Of a stretch of 41,121 nucleotides of DNA, positions 7,895 through 15,103 are shown piece by piece. The DNA comes from Candidatus Nanohaloarchaea archaeon (lineage in GTDB: Archaea; EX4484-52; DAOVKX01). The number at the start of each line of letters is the position of its first letter. Positions within the stretch are counted from its first letter, which is position 1. A program made the translations under genes and the position numbers. The DNA is taken from assembly GCA_030631505.1 (NCBI GenBank), contig DAOVKX010000001.1, positions 1 to 41,121 of the forward strand. The letters are read 5' to 3'. The notes beneath the pieces are model-generated. The model saw nothing but the letters and a program-made list of their open reading frames with translations, made no database searches and had not been told where the DNA came from.

Positions 7895-9205
7895 TTACAA
7901 GTCCTTCTGTGTCAGGATTTCTATGCTGTTTGACCTTATCCGGTCTTTATTATCAGAACAGACAAGGTACTTTACGCCAACACCTTCCGCTAACCTTACT
8001 GTGTTCTGGTCAGCGCATCCATCAAGGATTATGGCAAATGGCTCTGTTACCTGTTTTATTGATTTTTGTAGTTCTTTTATCGGAACTCTGCCTGAGAATT
8101 CCATATTCCTGCCATATATGCTTGCGGCCTTGGTCCCGACAAGCTCATTTGTCTGTTCTTTAAATGTTTTTTTCGTTTTCTCATCCAGTTGTTTTTTTCT
8201 GATGATTCTCGGCATGGAAAAAGGTTTTGAAAAAGTGCCTGTGCTTGGTTTTCTATATCCTACGCCGGTTCTTGAAACAACTCTTGATGTTTGTCTATAA
8301 GTTGTTTCTGCGACAGGTTTCTTGTATGTCCTGTATCCTGAAGTTCTCGGGGGCATCTGGACTTCCTTTCTTTCTGTGGCGGCAGGTTTCAGTTCTGTTG
8401 CCTGAGCTGCAGGAATCCGTTCCCTGATTGCTTTGAATATCTCTTTTTTCGTAAGTTCTTCAACCTCTTTGCCATATGGCGCTCTTGCAACAAAATCCAG
8501 TTCTGCAATTTGCTTGAGTTCCTTTAGGATTAGGTCGCCGCCCCGGTCACCATCAAGGAATGCTGTTACTTCTTTCTCTTTTGAAATCGCCCCGACAACC
8601 TGAGGTATGGATGTGCCTCCGATTGCAATAACATTTTTAATTCCCTGTTTTAAAAGGACGATGACATCTGCTCTCCCCTCAACAAGAGTTACAGACTCTG
8701 ATGTTGCTGCATCAGGTCCAGCAGCAAGACCTCGATAATTCACGACTTCGCCAGCCCTTACTGCTTGTTTAAGCTCTTCTGTAACTGTTGCGGTCTCCGG
8801 CAGGTTATGAATCAGGTTTGATAACAGGTTCTTTGCCCTGTTAACTATATAGTCTCTCTTTGTTGAACGCAGATCCTCAACTTTTTCCACGTTTATTTTC
8901 GCATCGCACGGACCAACACGGTCTATAGTTTCCAGCGTCGCCGCGATAAGCGCTGTTTCTGCGCTGTCCAGACTGGACGGGATTATTATTTTCCCTTTTG
9001 ACTTCCCGTTTCTCGATTCTGTTTTAACTTCTATCCTGCCAACGCGTCCTGTCCTCTGCAGCTCCCTCATATCTAAATCAGGACCTAAAAGACCCTCTGT
9101 CTGGCCAAACAAGGCCCCGATAACATCCGGCCTTTCAACAATGCCTTCTGCATCAAAATCCGCTTTTATAACATACTTAACTGATGTTTGCGCTAATTTT
9201 GCCAT
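7895..9205 (-). CDS. dnaG: Archaeal DNA primase-like protein DnaG (TOPRIM)
   Basis: A protein of 436 residues. The N-terminal archaeal DnaG domain is plain (ADFDAEGIVERPDVIGALFGQTEGLLG, then ELQRTGRVGRIEV). The TOPRIM domain has its glutamate at E176 (TLVEGRADV) and the DxD pair D218/D220 (AFLDGDRGGDL). Archaeal DnaG has primase activity and also associates with the exosome as a poly(A)-binding subunit. Between TOPRIM and the C-terminal domain is a basic, aromatic linker of about 60 residues (MPPRTSGYRTYKKP to SMPRIIRKK) that looks disordered. I chose the ATG at 9205, preceded by GGGGTG at good spacing, over a GTG at 9268. It is probably transcribed alone. Confidence 0.95.
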   Translation of the reverse strand: MAKLAQTSVKYVIKADFDAEGIVERPDVIGALFGQTEGLLGPDLDMRELQRTGRVGRIEVKTESRNGKSKGKIIIPSSLDSAETALIAATLETIDRVGPCDAKINVEKVEDLRSTKRDYIVNRAKNLLSNLIHNLPETATVTEELKQAVRAGEVVNYRGLAAGPDAATSESVTLVEGRADVIVLLKQGIKNVIAIGGTSIPQVVGAISKEKEVTAFLDGDRGGDLILKELKQIAELDFVARAPYGKEVEELTKKEIFKAIRERIPAAQATELKPAATERKEVQMPPRTSGYRTYKKPVAETTYRQTSRVVSRTGVGYRKPSTGTFSKPFSMPRIIRKKQLDEKTKKTFKEQTNELVGTKAASIYGRNMEFSGRVPIKELQKSIKQVTEPFAIILDGCADQNTVRLAEGVGVKYLVCSDNKDRIRSNSIEILTQKDL

Positions 9206-9477
9206 TAAAAACACCCCACAATATCTGTTTTTGAAATCGGAGATTGTACTCTCATCATTTAAATTCACCTCATAATGTTTTGAATTTGAAACAGGAGTTG
9301 TTATAACACCTCACTGTCTCTATTTTTAAAGTCAGGGCTATTACCCTTCCATATTTTTATTAAACTTTCACAAACTAGAGAAGTAGATAACTAAACGCTA
9401 CGGTAACTAACACTTAATACAAACTTGCTTAAAGCAAAATCCGTATTACATTGTGTTGGGTAAATATCAAGTGAATA
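9206..9477. other. Non-coding gap upstream of dnaG
   Basis: 272 nt without a credible gene. A TTTAAA element near 9255-9262 on the minus strand probably drives dnaG. There is a 13-nt near-perfect palindrome TTGCTTAAAGCAA at about 9424-9436 and a weak AGGG/ACCCT hairpin near 9346; neither is strong. Nothing else is recognisable. Confidence 0.5.
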
Positions 9478-9756
9478 TCAACGTTTGATTTTATCTAGTA
9501 TTTCCAATACTTCTCCTTTATTTGTGCATTCGATTTTTAGTGTTTTATTTTTTGATTTGCAACCTGCCACTAAACACACAGGTTTTTTAAACAACTTCGT
9601 AAATTGTTTTACGAGCTCTTCGTTTGCCTTTCCTTTAATGGGTTTTTCTTTAAGAAAAACCAGCAATTTGTTATTTTTTATGTTTATTCTGAATTCTGAT
9701 CTGTTTGTTCCAACAGTAACAGTTATATAAACTGTATTTTTGGTTTCTTTAAGCAT
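9478..9756 (-). CDS. DUF167 (YggU) family protein
   Basis: A protein of 92 residues matching the DUF167 pattern: a first strand VYITVTVGTNRSEFRI, then LLVFLKEKPIKGKANEELVKQFTKLF, then VCLVAGCKSKNKTLKIEC. The PxxGKANxxLVK core is the family signature. Structures exist for bacterial and archaeal members but the function is unknown. The ATG at 9754-9756 has no ribosome binding site. A long hairpin lies immediately upstream (9766-9821), and the nearest good TATA-like element is about 130 nt away, so the mRNA may have a structured leader. Confidence 0.9.
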   Translation of the reverse strand: MLKETKNTVYITVTVGTNRSEFRINIKNNKLLVFLKEKPIKGKANEELVKQFTKLFKKPVCLVAGCKSKNKTLKIECTNKGEVLEILDKIKR

Positions 9757-9765
9757 AACAAATAT

Positions 9766-9821
9766 AGCCCATCAGTAACACAAAATATCATCATAATCAA
9801 TTTTGCTGACGGTGACGGGCT
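9766..9821 (-). promoter_or_regulatory. Long inverted repeat/hairpin directly upstream of the DUF167 gene
   Basis: Read on the minus strand, AGCCCGTCA (9821-9813) can pair with TGATGGGCT (9774-9766) over nine base pairs with one G-U wobble, and a second inner stem CAAAAT/ATTTTG (9805-9800 with 9786-9781) follows, closing a 13-nt loop. The wobble pairs only on the minus strand; on the plus strand it is an A/C mismatch, so an RNA acting on the minus strand is favoured. It ends about 10 nt before the DUF167 start codon. It could be a leader structure, the end of the upstream transcript, or a small RNA. Confidence 0.4.
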
Positions 9822-10006
9822 TTAATGATTATTTACTCGTTAACTTCTTAAATCTTTCGTTTGGCATGATTTTGTTAAACACCCTCTTTTTCATATAAAT
9901 TTTACAGATTTAGAAGCAAATCATTAAACAAAATAGTGTCTGGTGAAAACGCAACAGGTTTAATCCTGATGAAACGCTGTTTTAAAGATTTTCGACATGG
10001 AATTTG
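9822..10006. other. Non-coding gap between DUF167 and HTH genes
   Basis: About 185 nt with no gene. A TTTATATG sequence on the minus strand near 9890-9902 is a possible promoter for the DUF167 message, which would give it a leader of about 110 nt holding the hairpin at 9766-9821. Nothing else is recognisable. Confidence 0.4.
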
Positions 10007-10225
10007 TTACTCAACCACTATCGGGCGCTTCAGTGAAATATCCAGGCCCATTAACGTTTTATAGACCGCAGAACCTAATAAAGTGCCAATTTTGTCTCTA
10101 GAACGTCCAGTTGATTTTGCTATTTCCTGAAGTTTTTCTTGTTTCGGATTTTCAAAAAACCCTTTATCCAAAGCACTTTGATAAACAAGTTTTTCTTCTT
10201 CATTTAATTTGTAAACACTACACAT
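10007..10225 (-). CDS. Small helix-turn-helix protein (Bat-type HTH-like)
   Basis: A protein of 72 residues. LNEEEKLVYQSALDKGFFENPKQEKLQEIAKSTGRSRDKIGTLLGSAVYKTL follows the pattern of the archaeal Bat-type HTH_10 domain (helix, a hydrophobic aromatic turn, then a recognition helix starting GRSRDKI), so it is probably a stand-alone DNA-binding domain. Target genes are unknown. The ATG at 10225 is the first Met in frame. It lies on the same strand as the CBS protein gene, about 50 nt downstream of it. Family assignment is tentative. Confidence 0.7.
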   Translation of the reverse strand: MCSVYKLNEEEKLVYQSALDKGFFENPKQEKLQEIAKSTGRSRDKIGTLLGSAVYKTLMGLDISLKRPIVVE

Positions 10226-10276
10226 ATGAATAACTCCATAAAAGCGGTATCCTTAAAGTTGTTTAAATCTTGGATA

Positions 10277-10810
10277 CTACCTGCAGTTCACGCAAAGAAG
10301 ATTGCCGTTGATGTCCTGTAAATCTTCTGAGAAATTTCCGCACGACTCACAATTACCCGAATTTGTTCTCTTTTTCTCAAGAAGCGATCCTTTATCCTGT
10401 GTGCCCAGATACTCCATTAGAACAGGGTAAACTGTAGTCATGTCCCTTTCAGTTATCACACCGATTAGACTTCCTGAATCATCCACTACGGGCAGCCGGT
10501 CTATATCATTATCGCTCATTTTGGAGCACGCGTCCGCCAGAGTCTCTCCGCCCTTTATCGTCACCACTTCCTTTGTCATGACCGCCCCGAGTGCTGTTTT
10601 ATTGCTCTTGTTCTCTGCAACCACTTTTCGTAGTATGTCTTCATCGGTTATTATGCCCGCCACTTCAGAAGCTTCCACAACAATAAGCCCACGAATATTA
10701 TGTTGCTTCATCAGCTTTGCTGCATGCTCTACAGTATCAGAACTGGAAACCGCCAGAACATTCTTGCTCATGAGTTCTTCGACTTTTATGTTCATTGACA
10801 TAATATACAT
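10277..10810 (-). CDS. Tandem CBS-domain protein with C-terminal zinc ribbon
   Basis: A protein of up to 177 residues. Two CBS repeats are clear: VEELMSKNVLAVSSSDTVEHAAKLMKQHNIRGLIVVE with GIITDEDILRKV, and GAVMTKEVVTIKGGETLADACSKM with GVITERDM. The C-terminus ends with two CxxC pairs (NCESCGN and LLCVNCR), a small zinc ribbon. CBS pairs bind adenine nucleotides and regulate partner proteins; the partner is unknown. Three in-frame ATG codons (10810, 10801, 10795) are possible; MNIKVEEL at 10795 best matches homologs. The gene diverges from hjc across about 30 nt. Confidence 0.88.
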   Translation of the reverse strand: MYIMSMNIKVEELMSKNVLAVSSSDTVEHAAKLMKQHNIRGLIVVEASEVAGIITDEDILRKVVAENKSNKTALGAVMTKEVVTIKGGETLADACSKMSDNDIDRLPVVDDSGSLIGVITERDMTTVYPVLMEYLGTQDKGSLLEKKRTNSGNCESCGNFSEDLQDINGNLLCVNCR

Positions 10811-10840
10811 TTATACGCAAAATACTAAAAAGGTTACGGT
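10811..10840. promoter_or_regulatory. Divergent promoter gap (CBS protein / hjc)
   Basis: TTTATAC at about 10810-10816 lies 25 nt before the hjc ATG, as expected for a leaderless archaeal transcript. On the opposite strand a TTTATAAACC sequence inside the first codons of hjc (about 10843-10851) could serve the CBS gene, so the two promoters would overlap. Confidence 0.5.
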
Positions 10841-11167
10841 ATGGTTTATAAAAAGGGCTACTTGTTTGAACGGGACCTGAGAATGGACCTTGAAAAAAAA
10901 GGATGGCTTGTCATACGCTCAGGCAAAAGCAGAAAGCCGGACCTGATAGCGGGAAAAGGTGGAAAGATAATTATTATCGAATGCAAGGTAACTGAAAAGG
11001 GCGCTGTTTATCTGGACAAAGCAGAAGTTGAGTTTCTGGGAAAAATATCCGCAGCTTTCGGCGCAGATGCTGTTTATGCCATCAAAAGAAACGGCAGCAA
11101 AAAGTGGAACATGGTAGGCCTGGACCAGCTAAGGGAAGCCGGGAAAAGTTATGTTGTTAAGCTGTAG
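10841..11167 (+). CDS. hjc: Holliday junction resolvase Hjc
   Basis: A protein of 108 residues with the Hjc nuclease fold. The catalytic residues are visible: E10 (YLFERDL), D34 (SRKPDLIAG) and the E47-x-K49 pair (IIIIECKV). The RSGKSRKPDL stretch matches the substrate loop of the family. Hjc is a homodimer that cuts four-way junctions produced by RadA-type recombination or fork reversal. A TATA-like TTTATAC lies 25 nt upstream of the ATG. It ends with TAG six nt from the convergent small gene at 11173. Confidence 0.94.
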   Translation: MVYKKGYLFERDLRMDLEKKGWLVIRSGKSRKPDLIAGKGGKIIIIECKVTEKGAVYLDKAEVEFLGKISAAFGADAVYAIKRNGSKKWNMVGLDQLREAGKSYVVKL

Positions 11168-11172
11168 TTGCT

Positions 11173-11421
11173 TCAACGCATCGTTCTATAATTATTACAA
11201 CGCGCTAATCTTAACAGAATTTCTGTTCTTTCTTTGTTGTCAATAGATTTTAACAAATACCCCCTAACCCCAATATTATCAAGATTAGACGAACTTTCAG
11301 TAAAATCAAAAATAACCAAAGGTATTGTCTTTTTGCTCAAAGTTCTCAATTTCGCCTCATTTTTAACTTTGTTAAAAACCGAACTTTTACCTCTGGTTTT
11401 GCGCTTGATTCCTGCGTACAT
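11173..11421 (-). CDS. Small basic protein of unknown function
   Basis: An 82-residue frame with a basic N-terminus (GIKRKTRGKSSVFNKVKNEAKL), a central hydrophobic strand IPLVIFDF, and a C-terminal LLKSIDNKERTEILLRLARC helix. I do not recognise a family. The frame on this strand has a protein-like pattern of alternating charged and hydrophobic residues, while the overlapping plus-strand frame (11234-11467) is much poorer. The ATG at 11421 has no obvious ribosome binding site. It converges on hjc with a gap of five nt, which is consistent with a real gene in this compact genome. Confidence 0.5.
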   Translation of the reverse strand: MYAGIKRKTRGKSSVFNKVKNEAKLRTLSKKTIPLVIFDFTESSSNLDNIGVRGYLLKSIDNKERTEILLRLARCNNYRTMR

Positions 11422-11485
11422 ACAATCTTTACTTCATAGAAGTCCGGTTAATGGGTGTTGTGTGTAATATTACTCAACAGAAATC

Positions 11486-11689
11486 CTATCTTTCTTTTAG
11501 ATAAAACCAAGAATACATCGCTAATCTTACAATAAAAACAAGCATTAGCCCCATTATAGCAAGTGCAACGATATCCCATTTACTCGTTACATTAAAGTTA
11601 CCAAATGCAGATATAGCCTGCATTGCCGCACTTAATGCAATTGCTACGGTTGCCGTTGCAATGATTTTGTTTGTTTTTTTGTCGTTCAT
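11486..11689 (-). CDS. Small membrane protein with two predicted helices
   Basis: A 67-residue protein: a short charged N-terminus (MNDKKTNK), a hydrophobic helix IIATATVAIALSAAMQAISAFG, a polar turn (NFNVTSKW) and a second helix DIVALAIMGLMLVFIVRLAMYSWFYL. No family is recognised. An AAGGT ribosome binding site fits the ATG at 11689 better than the ATG at 11695. An AT-rich TTTATATTATAAAA sequence at about 11709-11722 is a plausible promoter. It lies downstream of the divergent COG1709 regulator gene with no shared operon. Confidence 0.65.
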   Translation of the reverse strand: MNDKKTNKIIATATVAIALSAAMQAISAFGNFNVTSKWDIVALAIMGLMLVFIVRLAMYSWFYLKER

Positions 11690-11836
11690 AATCATACCTT
11701 AGTAGTTTTATAATATAAATTTAATGATTTCTGCCTGTATCATACTTTATCTATACTTCACCAAAATTTCATCTTCATAATTCTGTATGTGTTGAGAACT
11801 TCAATACTTCGTCTAATGACGTATAGAAAATCGACA

Positions 11837-11850
11837 AAAAATATAAAGGT
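11837..11850 (+). promoter_or_regulatory. TATA-like promoter of the COG1709 regulator
   Basis: AAAAATATAAAGG lies 22-32 nt before the ATG at 11870. This spacing supports that ATG as the start of a leaderless message and argues against the ORF's first TTG at 11789. Confidence 0.55.
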
Positions 11851-11869
11851 TTGTGTTCATTATGTTTTT

Positions 11870-12598
11870 ATGGTCGCAAATGAAAGGGAGTTGGCAAAGC
11901 AGAATATGGCAAACAAAATTGCCGGGGAAATCGTTCTTGCAGAAAAGCCAGGGGACGCAATAAGGAAATGGAGAAATATTTTCAAGGTTTCCCAGAGAGG
12001 TCTTGCAGAAGTTATGAAGGTCATGCCCTCGGTTATTTCTGACTATGAAGGTGGGCGACGGGCTTCTCCGGGCGTGAAAATGATAAGGAAAATCGTTGTG
12101 GTCCTTATTGCGCTGGATGAAAAAAATGGAGGCCCGATTATAAAAGAATTCACCAATATGTATGAAACAGACCTGTTAAACGATGCCATACTAGACATAA
12201 AGGAATTCCCGCACTCAAGAAAAATAGACGATTTCATAAAAGCAACAAGAGGGAAACTTGTTGTTGGTGAAGAACAGAAAGATAAAACAATATATGGCTA
12301 CACAATCATAGACTCCTTCAAAGCCATAACAGAGCTTTCACCTGTCGAACTGGTCAGGTTATACGGGCTGACAACAGAACGGGCTATGGTTTTCACAAGA
12401 ATACACCACGGCAGATCTCCCCTAATAGCCATAAAAGTCACAAACCTGAAGCCCGGCGTTATAGTGCTACAGGGCCTGAAATCGCCAAAGGAATTCGACA
12501 AACTGGCTCAGAGAATCGCCGAAGTTGAAAAAATACCAGTTGTAATATCAGGTCTGCAAAGTGACGAAGAACTGGTCAAAAACCTGAGAACCCTGTGA
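11870..12598 (+). CDS. Predicted XRE-type transcriptional regulator (COG1709 family)
   Basis: A protein of 242 residues. The N-terminal part ANKIAGEIVLAEKPGDAIRKWR is followed by an XRE helix-turn-helix (FKVSQRGLAEVMKVMPSVISDYEGGRRASPGVKMIRKI). The rest (from about residue 90) is the conserved archaeal effector-like domain with DIKEFPHSRKIDDFIKATRG, YGYTIIDSFKAITEL and GLTTERAMVFTRIHHGRSPLIAIK. Such regulators are widespread in archaea but their ligand and regulon are unknown. The start is set by the TATA box 25 nt upstream. It converges on the SDR gene. Confidence 0.88.
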   Translation: MVANERELAKQNMANKIAGEIVLAEKPGDAIRKWRNIFKVSQRGLAEVMKVMPSVISDYEGGRRASPGVKMIRKIVVVLIALDEKNGGPIIKEFTNMYETDLLNDAILDIKEFPHSRKIDDFIKATRGKLVVGEEQKDKTIYGYTIIDSFKAITELSPVELVRLYGLTTERAMVFTRIHHGRSPLIAIKVTNLKPGVIVLQGLKSPKEFDKLAQRIAEVEKIPVVISGLQSDEELVKNLRTL

Positions 12599-12637
12599 GT
12601 TCTAAGTGAAATTCACACCCTCGCCAAAAAATTTAAA

Positions 12638-13375
12638 CTATTCTTTTGCGATTATTCCACCATCAATTAATAAACTTGCTCCAGTCATAAAAGAAGAATC
12701 CTCAGAAGCTAAAAATAAAGCACCTCGTGCCATTTCTTCTGGCTTTCCCAAACGCCCAAGCGGAACAAGCTTCTCTATACGTTTCTTTTCCTCCTTTGTT
12801 ATACCTTTAAGTAACATAGGAGTAGCAGTTGGTCCTGGGCATAAAACATTCACTCGGATGCTGTATTTCATAAGTTCCATGGCTGCGACTTTGGTTAGTT
12901 GTACAACTCCACCCTTCGAGGCAGCATAGGCAGACCATCCAATATCACCCACAAAAGCAAGTTCCGAAGCGGTGTTAAGAATTACACCCCCGCCTTGTTT
13001 TTTCATGAAAGGGACAACATGCTTAATTCCAAAGAAGACACCCCTCAAATTTGTACTTATTATATCATCCCAGTCTTCTGCGTCCATTTTTTCTATTAAA
13101 ATATTTTTCCCGATACCGGCATTGTTCATCAAAATGTCAATATGCCCAAATTGATTAACAGCTTCTTTAATCATACGTTCAATATCTTCCTCTTTTCTCA
13201 CATCTACATGTATAAAGTGGGCATTTTTACCTATGCTCTCCGTAGCTTTTTCGCCTTCTGGAGAGACATCGGCAATTACTACCTTAGCACCCTCTTTAAC
13301 GAATAATTTCGCAGTAGCCCTTCCTATCCCCGACCCAGCACCAGTAATTAGTGCAACTTTATTTTTTAGTTTCAT
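12638..13375 (-). CDS. Short-chain dehydrogenase/reductase (FabG-like)
   Basis: A classical SDR of 245 residues. The cofactor motif TGAGSGIG is at residues 11-18, an aspartate at D36 suggests NAD(H), NNAG is at 84-87, and the catalytic set N109, S137, Y150 and K154 is complete. The C-terminal PLGRLGKPEEMARGALFLASED and TGASLLIDGG blocks are typical. Substrate cannot be told from sequence; sugar, polyol or 3-oxoacyl groups are possible. The sequence resembles bacterial FabG/glucose-dehydrogenase types, so an origin by transfer is plausible. Its promoter side faces the predicted replication origin. Confidence 0.9.
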   Translation of the reverse strand: MKLKNKVALITGAGSGIGRATAKLFVKEGAKVVIADVSPEGEKATESIGKNAHFIHVDVRKEEDIERMIKEAVNQFGHIDILMNNAGIGKNILIEKMDAEDWDDIISTNLRGVFFGIKHVVPFMKKQGGGVILNTASELAFVGDIGWSAYAASKGGVVQLTKVAAMELMKYSIRVNVLCPGPTATPMLLKGITKEEKKRIEKLVPLGRLGKPEEMARGALFLASEDSSFMTGASLLIDGGIIAKE

Positions 13376-13530
13376 AGATATTAGTTATTTTAACAAGCTT
13401 AAAATACTTTCTAAAGTCCTAAGATGCTGGCTTGAACTCTCGCTAACCCTTCATTTCATTCAGGAACATTGAACTGTAACTCAATTACAATTTTAATCTT
13501 AATGTTGTCCAAAATTCTGAATTTTTAAGA

Positions 13531-13554
13531 CCTCCCCGTTCATTTCCACTGGAA
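13531..13554 (-). promoter_or_regulatory. Origin recognition box (ORB) for Orc1/Cdc6
   Basis: On the minus strand this site reads TTCCAGTGGAAATGA followed by a G-rich end (CGGGGAGG). This matches the archaeal ORB/mini-ORB pattern (TTCCAGTGGAAAC then a run of G) known from Pyrococcus, haloarchaea and Sulfolobus. The TTCCAGTGGAA part is a perfect inverted repeat around its centre. It is the best ORB match seen in the window and lies about 315 bp before the cdc6 start. Confidence 0.8.
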
Positions 13555-13583
13555 CGCAGATTACTTCATTTTTAGTTCTTTTT

Positions 13584-13707
13584 TTAATCAATTGTAAAAG
13601 CAATACTAAAACCTATTTTAGGTATGCATCGATTGAATTTTGAACACATTCCCTTAACCAACTGCAAGAGTAATATCAGACCTTGTGTCTGATATACGTT
13701 GATTGAA
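13584..13707. repeat. Two 54-bp hairpin repeats with 70-bp period
   Basis: Copies at 13584-13637 and 13654-13707 start 70 bp apart. They agree at 36 of 54 positions without gaps, and most differences are transitions. Both begin TTAAYCAAYTGYAARAG and end TATRCRTYGATTGAA. In each the middle is an inverted repeat: CTAAAA/TTTTAG in the first (13605-13620) and TATCAGAC/GTCTGATA in the second (13673-13693). The stems differ in sequence but still pair. They lie between the two ORB-like sites. Confidence 0.7.
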
Positions 13708-13765
13708 CTTAGTAAGTTCATATAACACTGTTATAACAACCTTATAATACAAATATATAATATAC

Positions 13766-13789
13766 CTCCATACGAAATCAAGGGGTGTG
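13766..13789 (+). promoter_or_regulatory. Second, degenerate ORB-like site
   Basis: The site reads CTCCATACGAAATCAAGGGG then TGTG and agrees with the ORB at 13531-13554 at 15 of 24 positions without gaps, including GAAAT and the GGG run. It is on the opposite strand, so the two G-rich ends point away from each other and the AT-rich segment and repeats lie between them. It is clearly weaker than the first site and could be chance. Confidence 0.5.
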
Positions 13790-13868
13790 GGTTGATTTCC
13801 TTAAAATATTTAAACCTTCATTTCCTATAGAACATATAGAATAATATCAACTTTAACAGGTGTATATT

Positions 13869-15074
13869 TTGGCTCAAAAAACACTGACTACTTTGTTTGA
13901 AGAATATCTGACTAAGCAGACTTTATTTTCCAACAAAAAATCACTTACAACCTTTTATACTCCAGAAACAGTGCCGCATAGGGATAACCAGATAAACCAG
14001 CTTGCAAAAATTCTTACCCCCTCTTTAAGAGATGATAAACCTTCTAATATTTTCATTTATGGCTCTACAGGCACAGGTAAAACCTTAGTGGTAAAATATG
14101 TCATGAACGAACTGGTAAAAATGGCAGAGAATCAGGAAGTCAAAATAAAATACCTTTATGTTAACTGCAAGATGAAGCGGGTTGCCGATACAGAATACCG
14201 GCTACTTGCTTACCTTTCCGGTGAGATGGGCAGGCAGGTTCCCCCGACAGGGCTTCCTACAGATCAGGTTTACAGGATATTTTTCGATTCTTTGAGTGAC
14301 TATGATGGCGCAATCATTTTTGTTATTGATGAAATTGATGCATTAGTCAAAAAAGTCGGCGATGACTTTTTGTACAACCTGACAAGAATAGACCCGGAAA
14401 TTAAAGCCAGAGTATCTATAATAGGGATTTCCAATGACCTGTCTTTTACAGATAATCTTGACCAGAGGGTTAAAAGCAGTCTGAGTGAAGAAGAGCTGAT
14501 ATTTCCGCCTTACAACGCCCTCCAGTTGCAGGACATATTGGAAAGCAGGGCAAAATTGGCATTTGGCAATGGGGTTATCTCTGAGGGTGTGATACCTAAA
14601 TGCTCGGCGCTGGCAGCCCAGGAGCACGGGGACGCAAGAAGGGCACTGGATTTGCTAAGGGTTGCAGGAGAGCTTGCAGAGAGAACAGGGAAAGATAAAA
14701 TAACAGAAGAGGACGTTAACCTTGCTGAAAAGAAAATAGATTTGGACCGGGTTCTTGAAACCGTGAAAACACAGCCAAAGCAGTCAAAGACTGTCTTGGC
14801 AGCAATTGTCTCTTTGTCCAATGGGGAAAACGAGCCGGTCGCCACAGGGGACGTCTTTGACAGGTACAGGAGCATCTGCAGTAATATAGGGCTTGCCCCG
14901 CTTACTCAGAGAAGGGTAAGTGATTTGATAGGGGAACTGGAAATGTTCGGCATAATAAACGCAAAAGTTATCAGCAAAGGGCGGGGTGGCAGAACTAGGG
15001 CAATCCAGCTTTCAATCACCAGCAACGTCCTCTCAAAAATAAAGAGATACTTAAAAGACGAGTTTTATCTTTAA
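13869..15074 (+). CDS. cdc6: Orc1/Cdc6 replication initiator ATPase
   Basis: A protein of 401 residues. It shows the initiator entry KTLTTLFEEYL, the HRDNQINQLAKIL motif, Walker A GSTGTGKT (residues 65-72), Walker B VIDEID (D154, E155), sensor-1 IIGISNDLSF, the arginine-rich QRVKSSL region, sensor-2 HGDARRALDLLR, and a C-terminal winged helix ending RGRGGRTRAIQLS-like KGRGGRTRAIQL. It binds ORBs and loads MCM. Two starts are possible: GTG at 13860 and TTG at 13869; an AGGTG ribosome binding site lies six nt before the TTG, which I prefer. It is followed by DP1 after 29 nt on the same strand. Confidence 0.95.
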   Translation: MAQKTLTTLFEEYLTKQTLFSNKKSLTTFYTPETVPHRDNQINQLAKILTPSLRDDKPSNIFIYGSTGTGKTLVVKYVMNELVKMAENQEVKIKYLYVNCKMKRVADTEYRLLAYLSGEMGRQVPPTGLPTDQVYRIFFDSLSDYDGAIIFVIDEIDALVKKVGDDFLYNLTRIDPEIKARVSIIGISNDLSFTDNLDQRVKSSLSEEELIFPPYNALQLQDILESRAKLAFGNGVISEGVIPKCSALAAQEHGDARRALDLLRVAGELAERTGKDKITEEDVNLAEKKIDLDRVLETVKTQPKQSKTVLAAIVSLSNGENEPVATGDVFDRYRSICSNIGLAPLTQRRVSDLIGELEMFGIINAKVISKGRGGRTRAIQLSITSNVLSKIKRYLKDEFYL

Positions 15075-15103
15075 GATTTATTTCTTTTCATCAAATAATA
15101 TGT

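Larger units (their letters stand above)
13376..13868. other. oriC: Predicted chromosomal replication origin (oriC)
   Basis: A non-coding stretch of about 490 bp between the SDR gene and cdc6. It contains an origin recognition box-like site on the minus strand (13531-13554), a weaker one on the plus strand (13766-13789), two hairpin-bearing repeats spaced 70 bp (13584-13637 and 13654-13707), small perfect palindromes (GAACTTAGTAAGTTC at 13705-13719 and ATAACACTGTTAT at 13722-13734) and an AT-rich segment (about 13720-13765) suitable for unwinding. Archaeal origins commonly lie next to an orc1/cdc6 gene, with ORBs in opposite orientation around an AT-rich core. Adjacent genes encode the initiator and replicative polymerase. 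The call is inference from these signs; origin activity is not shown. Confidence 0.8.

Noticed and set aside
9960..10000. C/D box RNA suggested by CCTGATGAAACG
   Set aside because: A C box-like TGATGA is present but no CTGA D box at suitable distance.
11234..11467. 77-codon plus-strand frame overlapping the small gene after hjc
   Set aside because: Leucine/serine-rich shadow with no start signal; the opposite-strand frame is more protein-like.
13584..13707. Start of a CRISPR array
   Set aside because: Only two imperfect copies, with hairpins differing between copies and only 16 nt between them; no cas genes.
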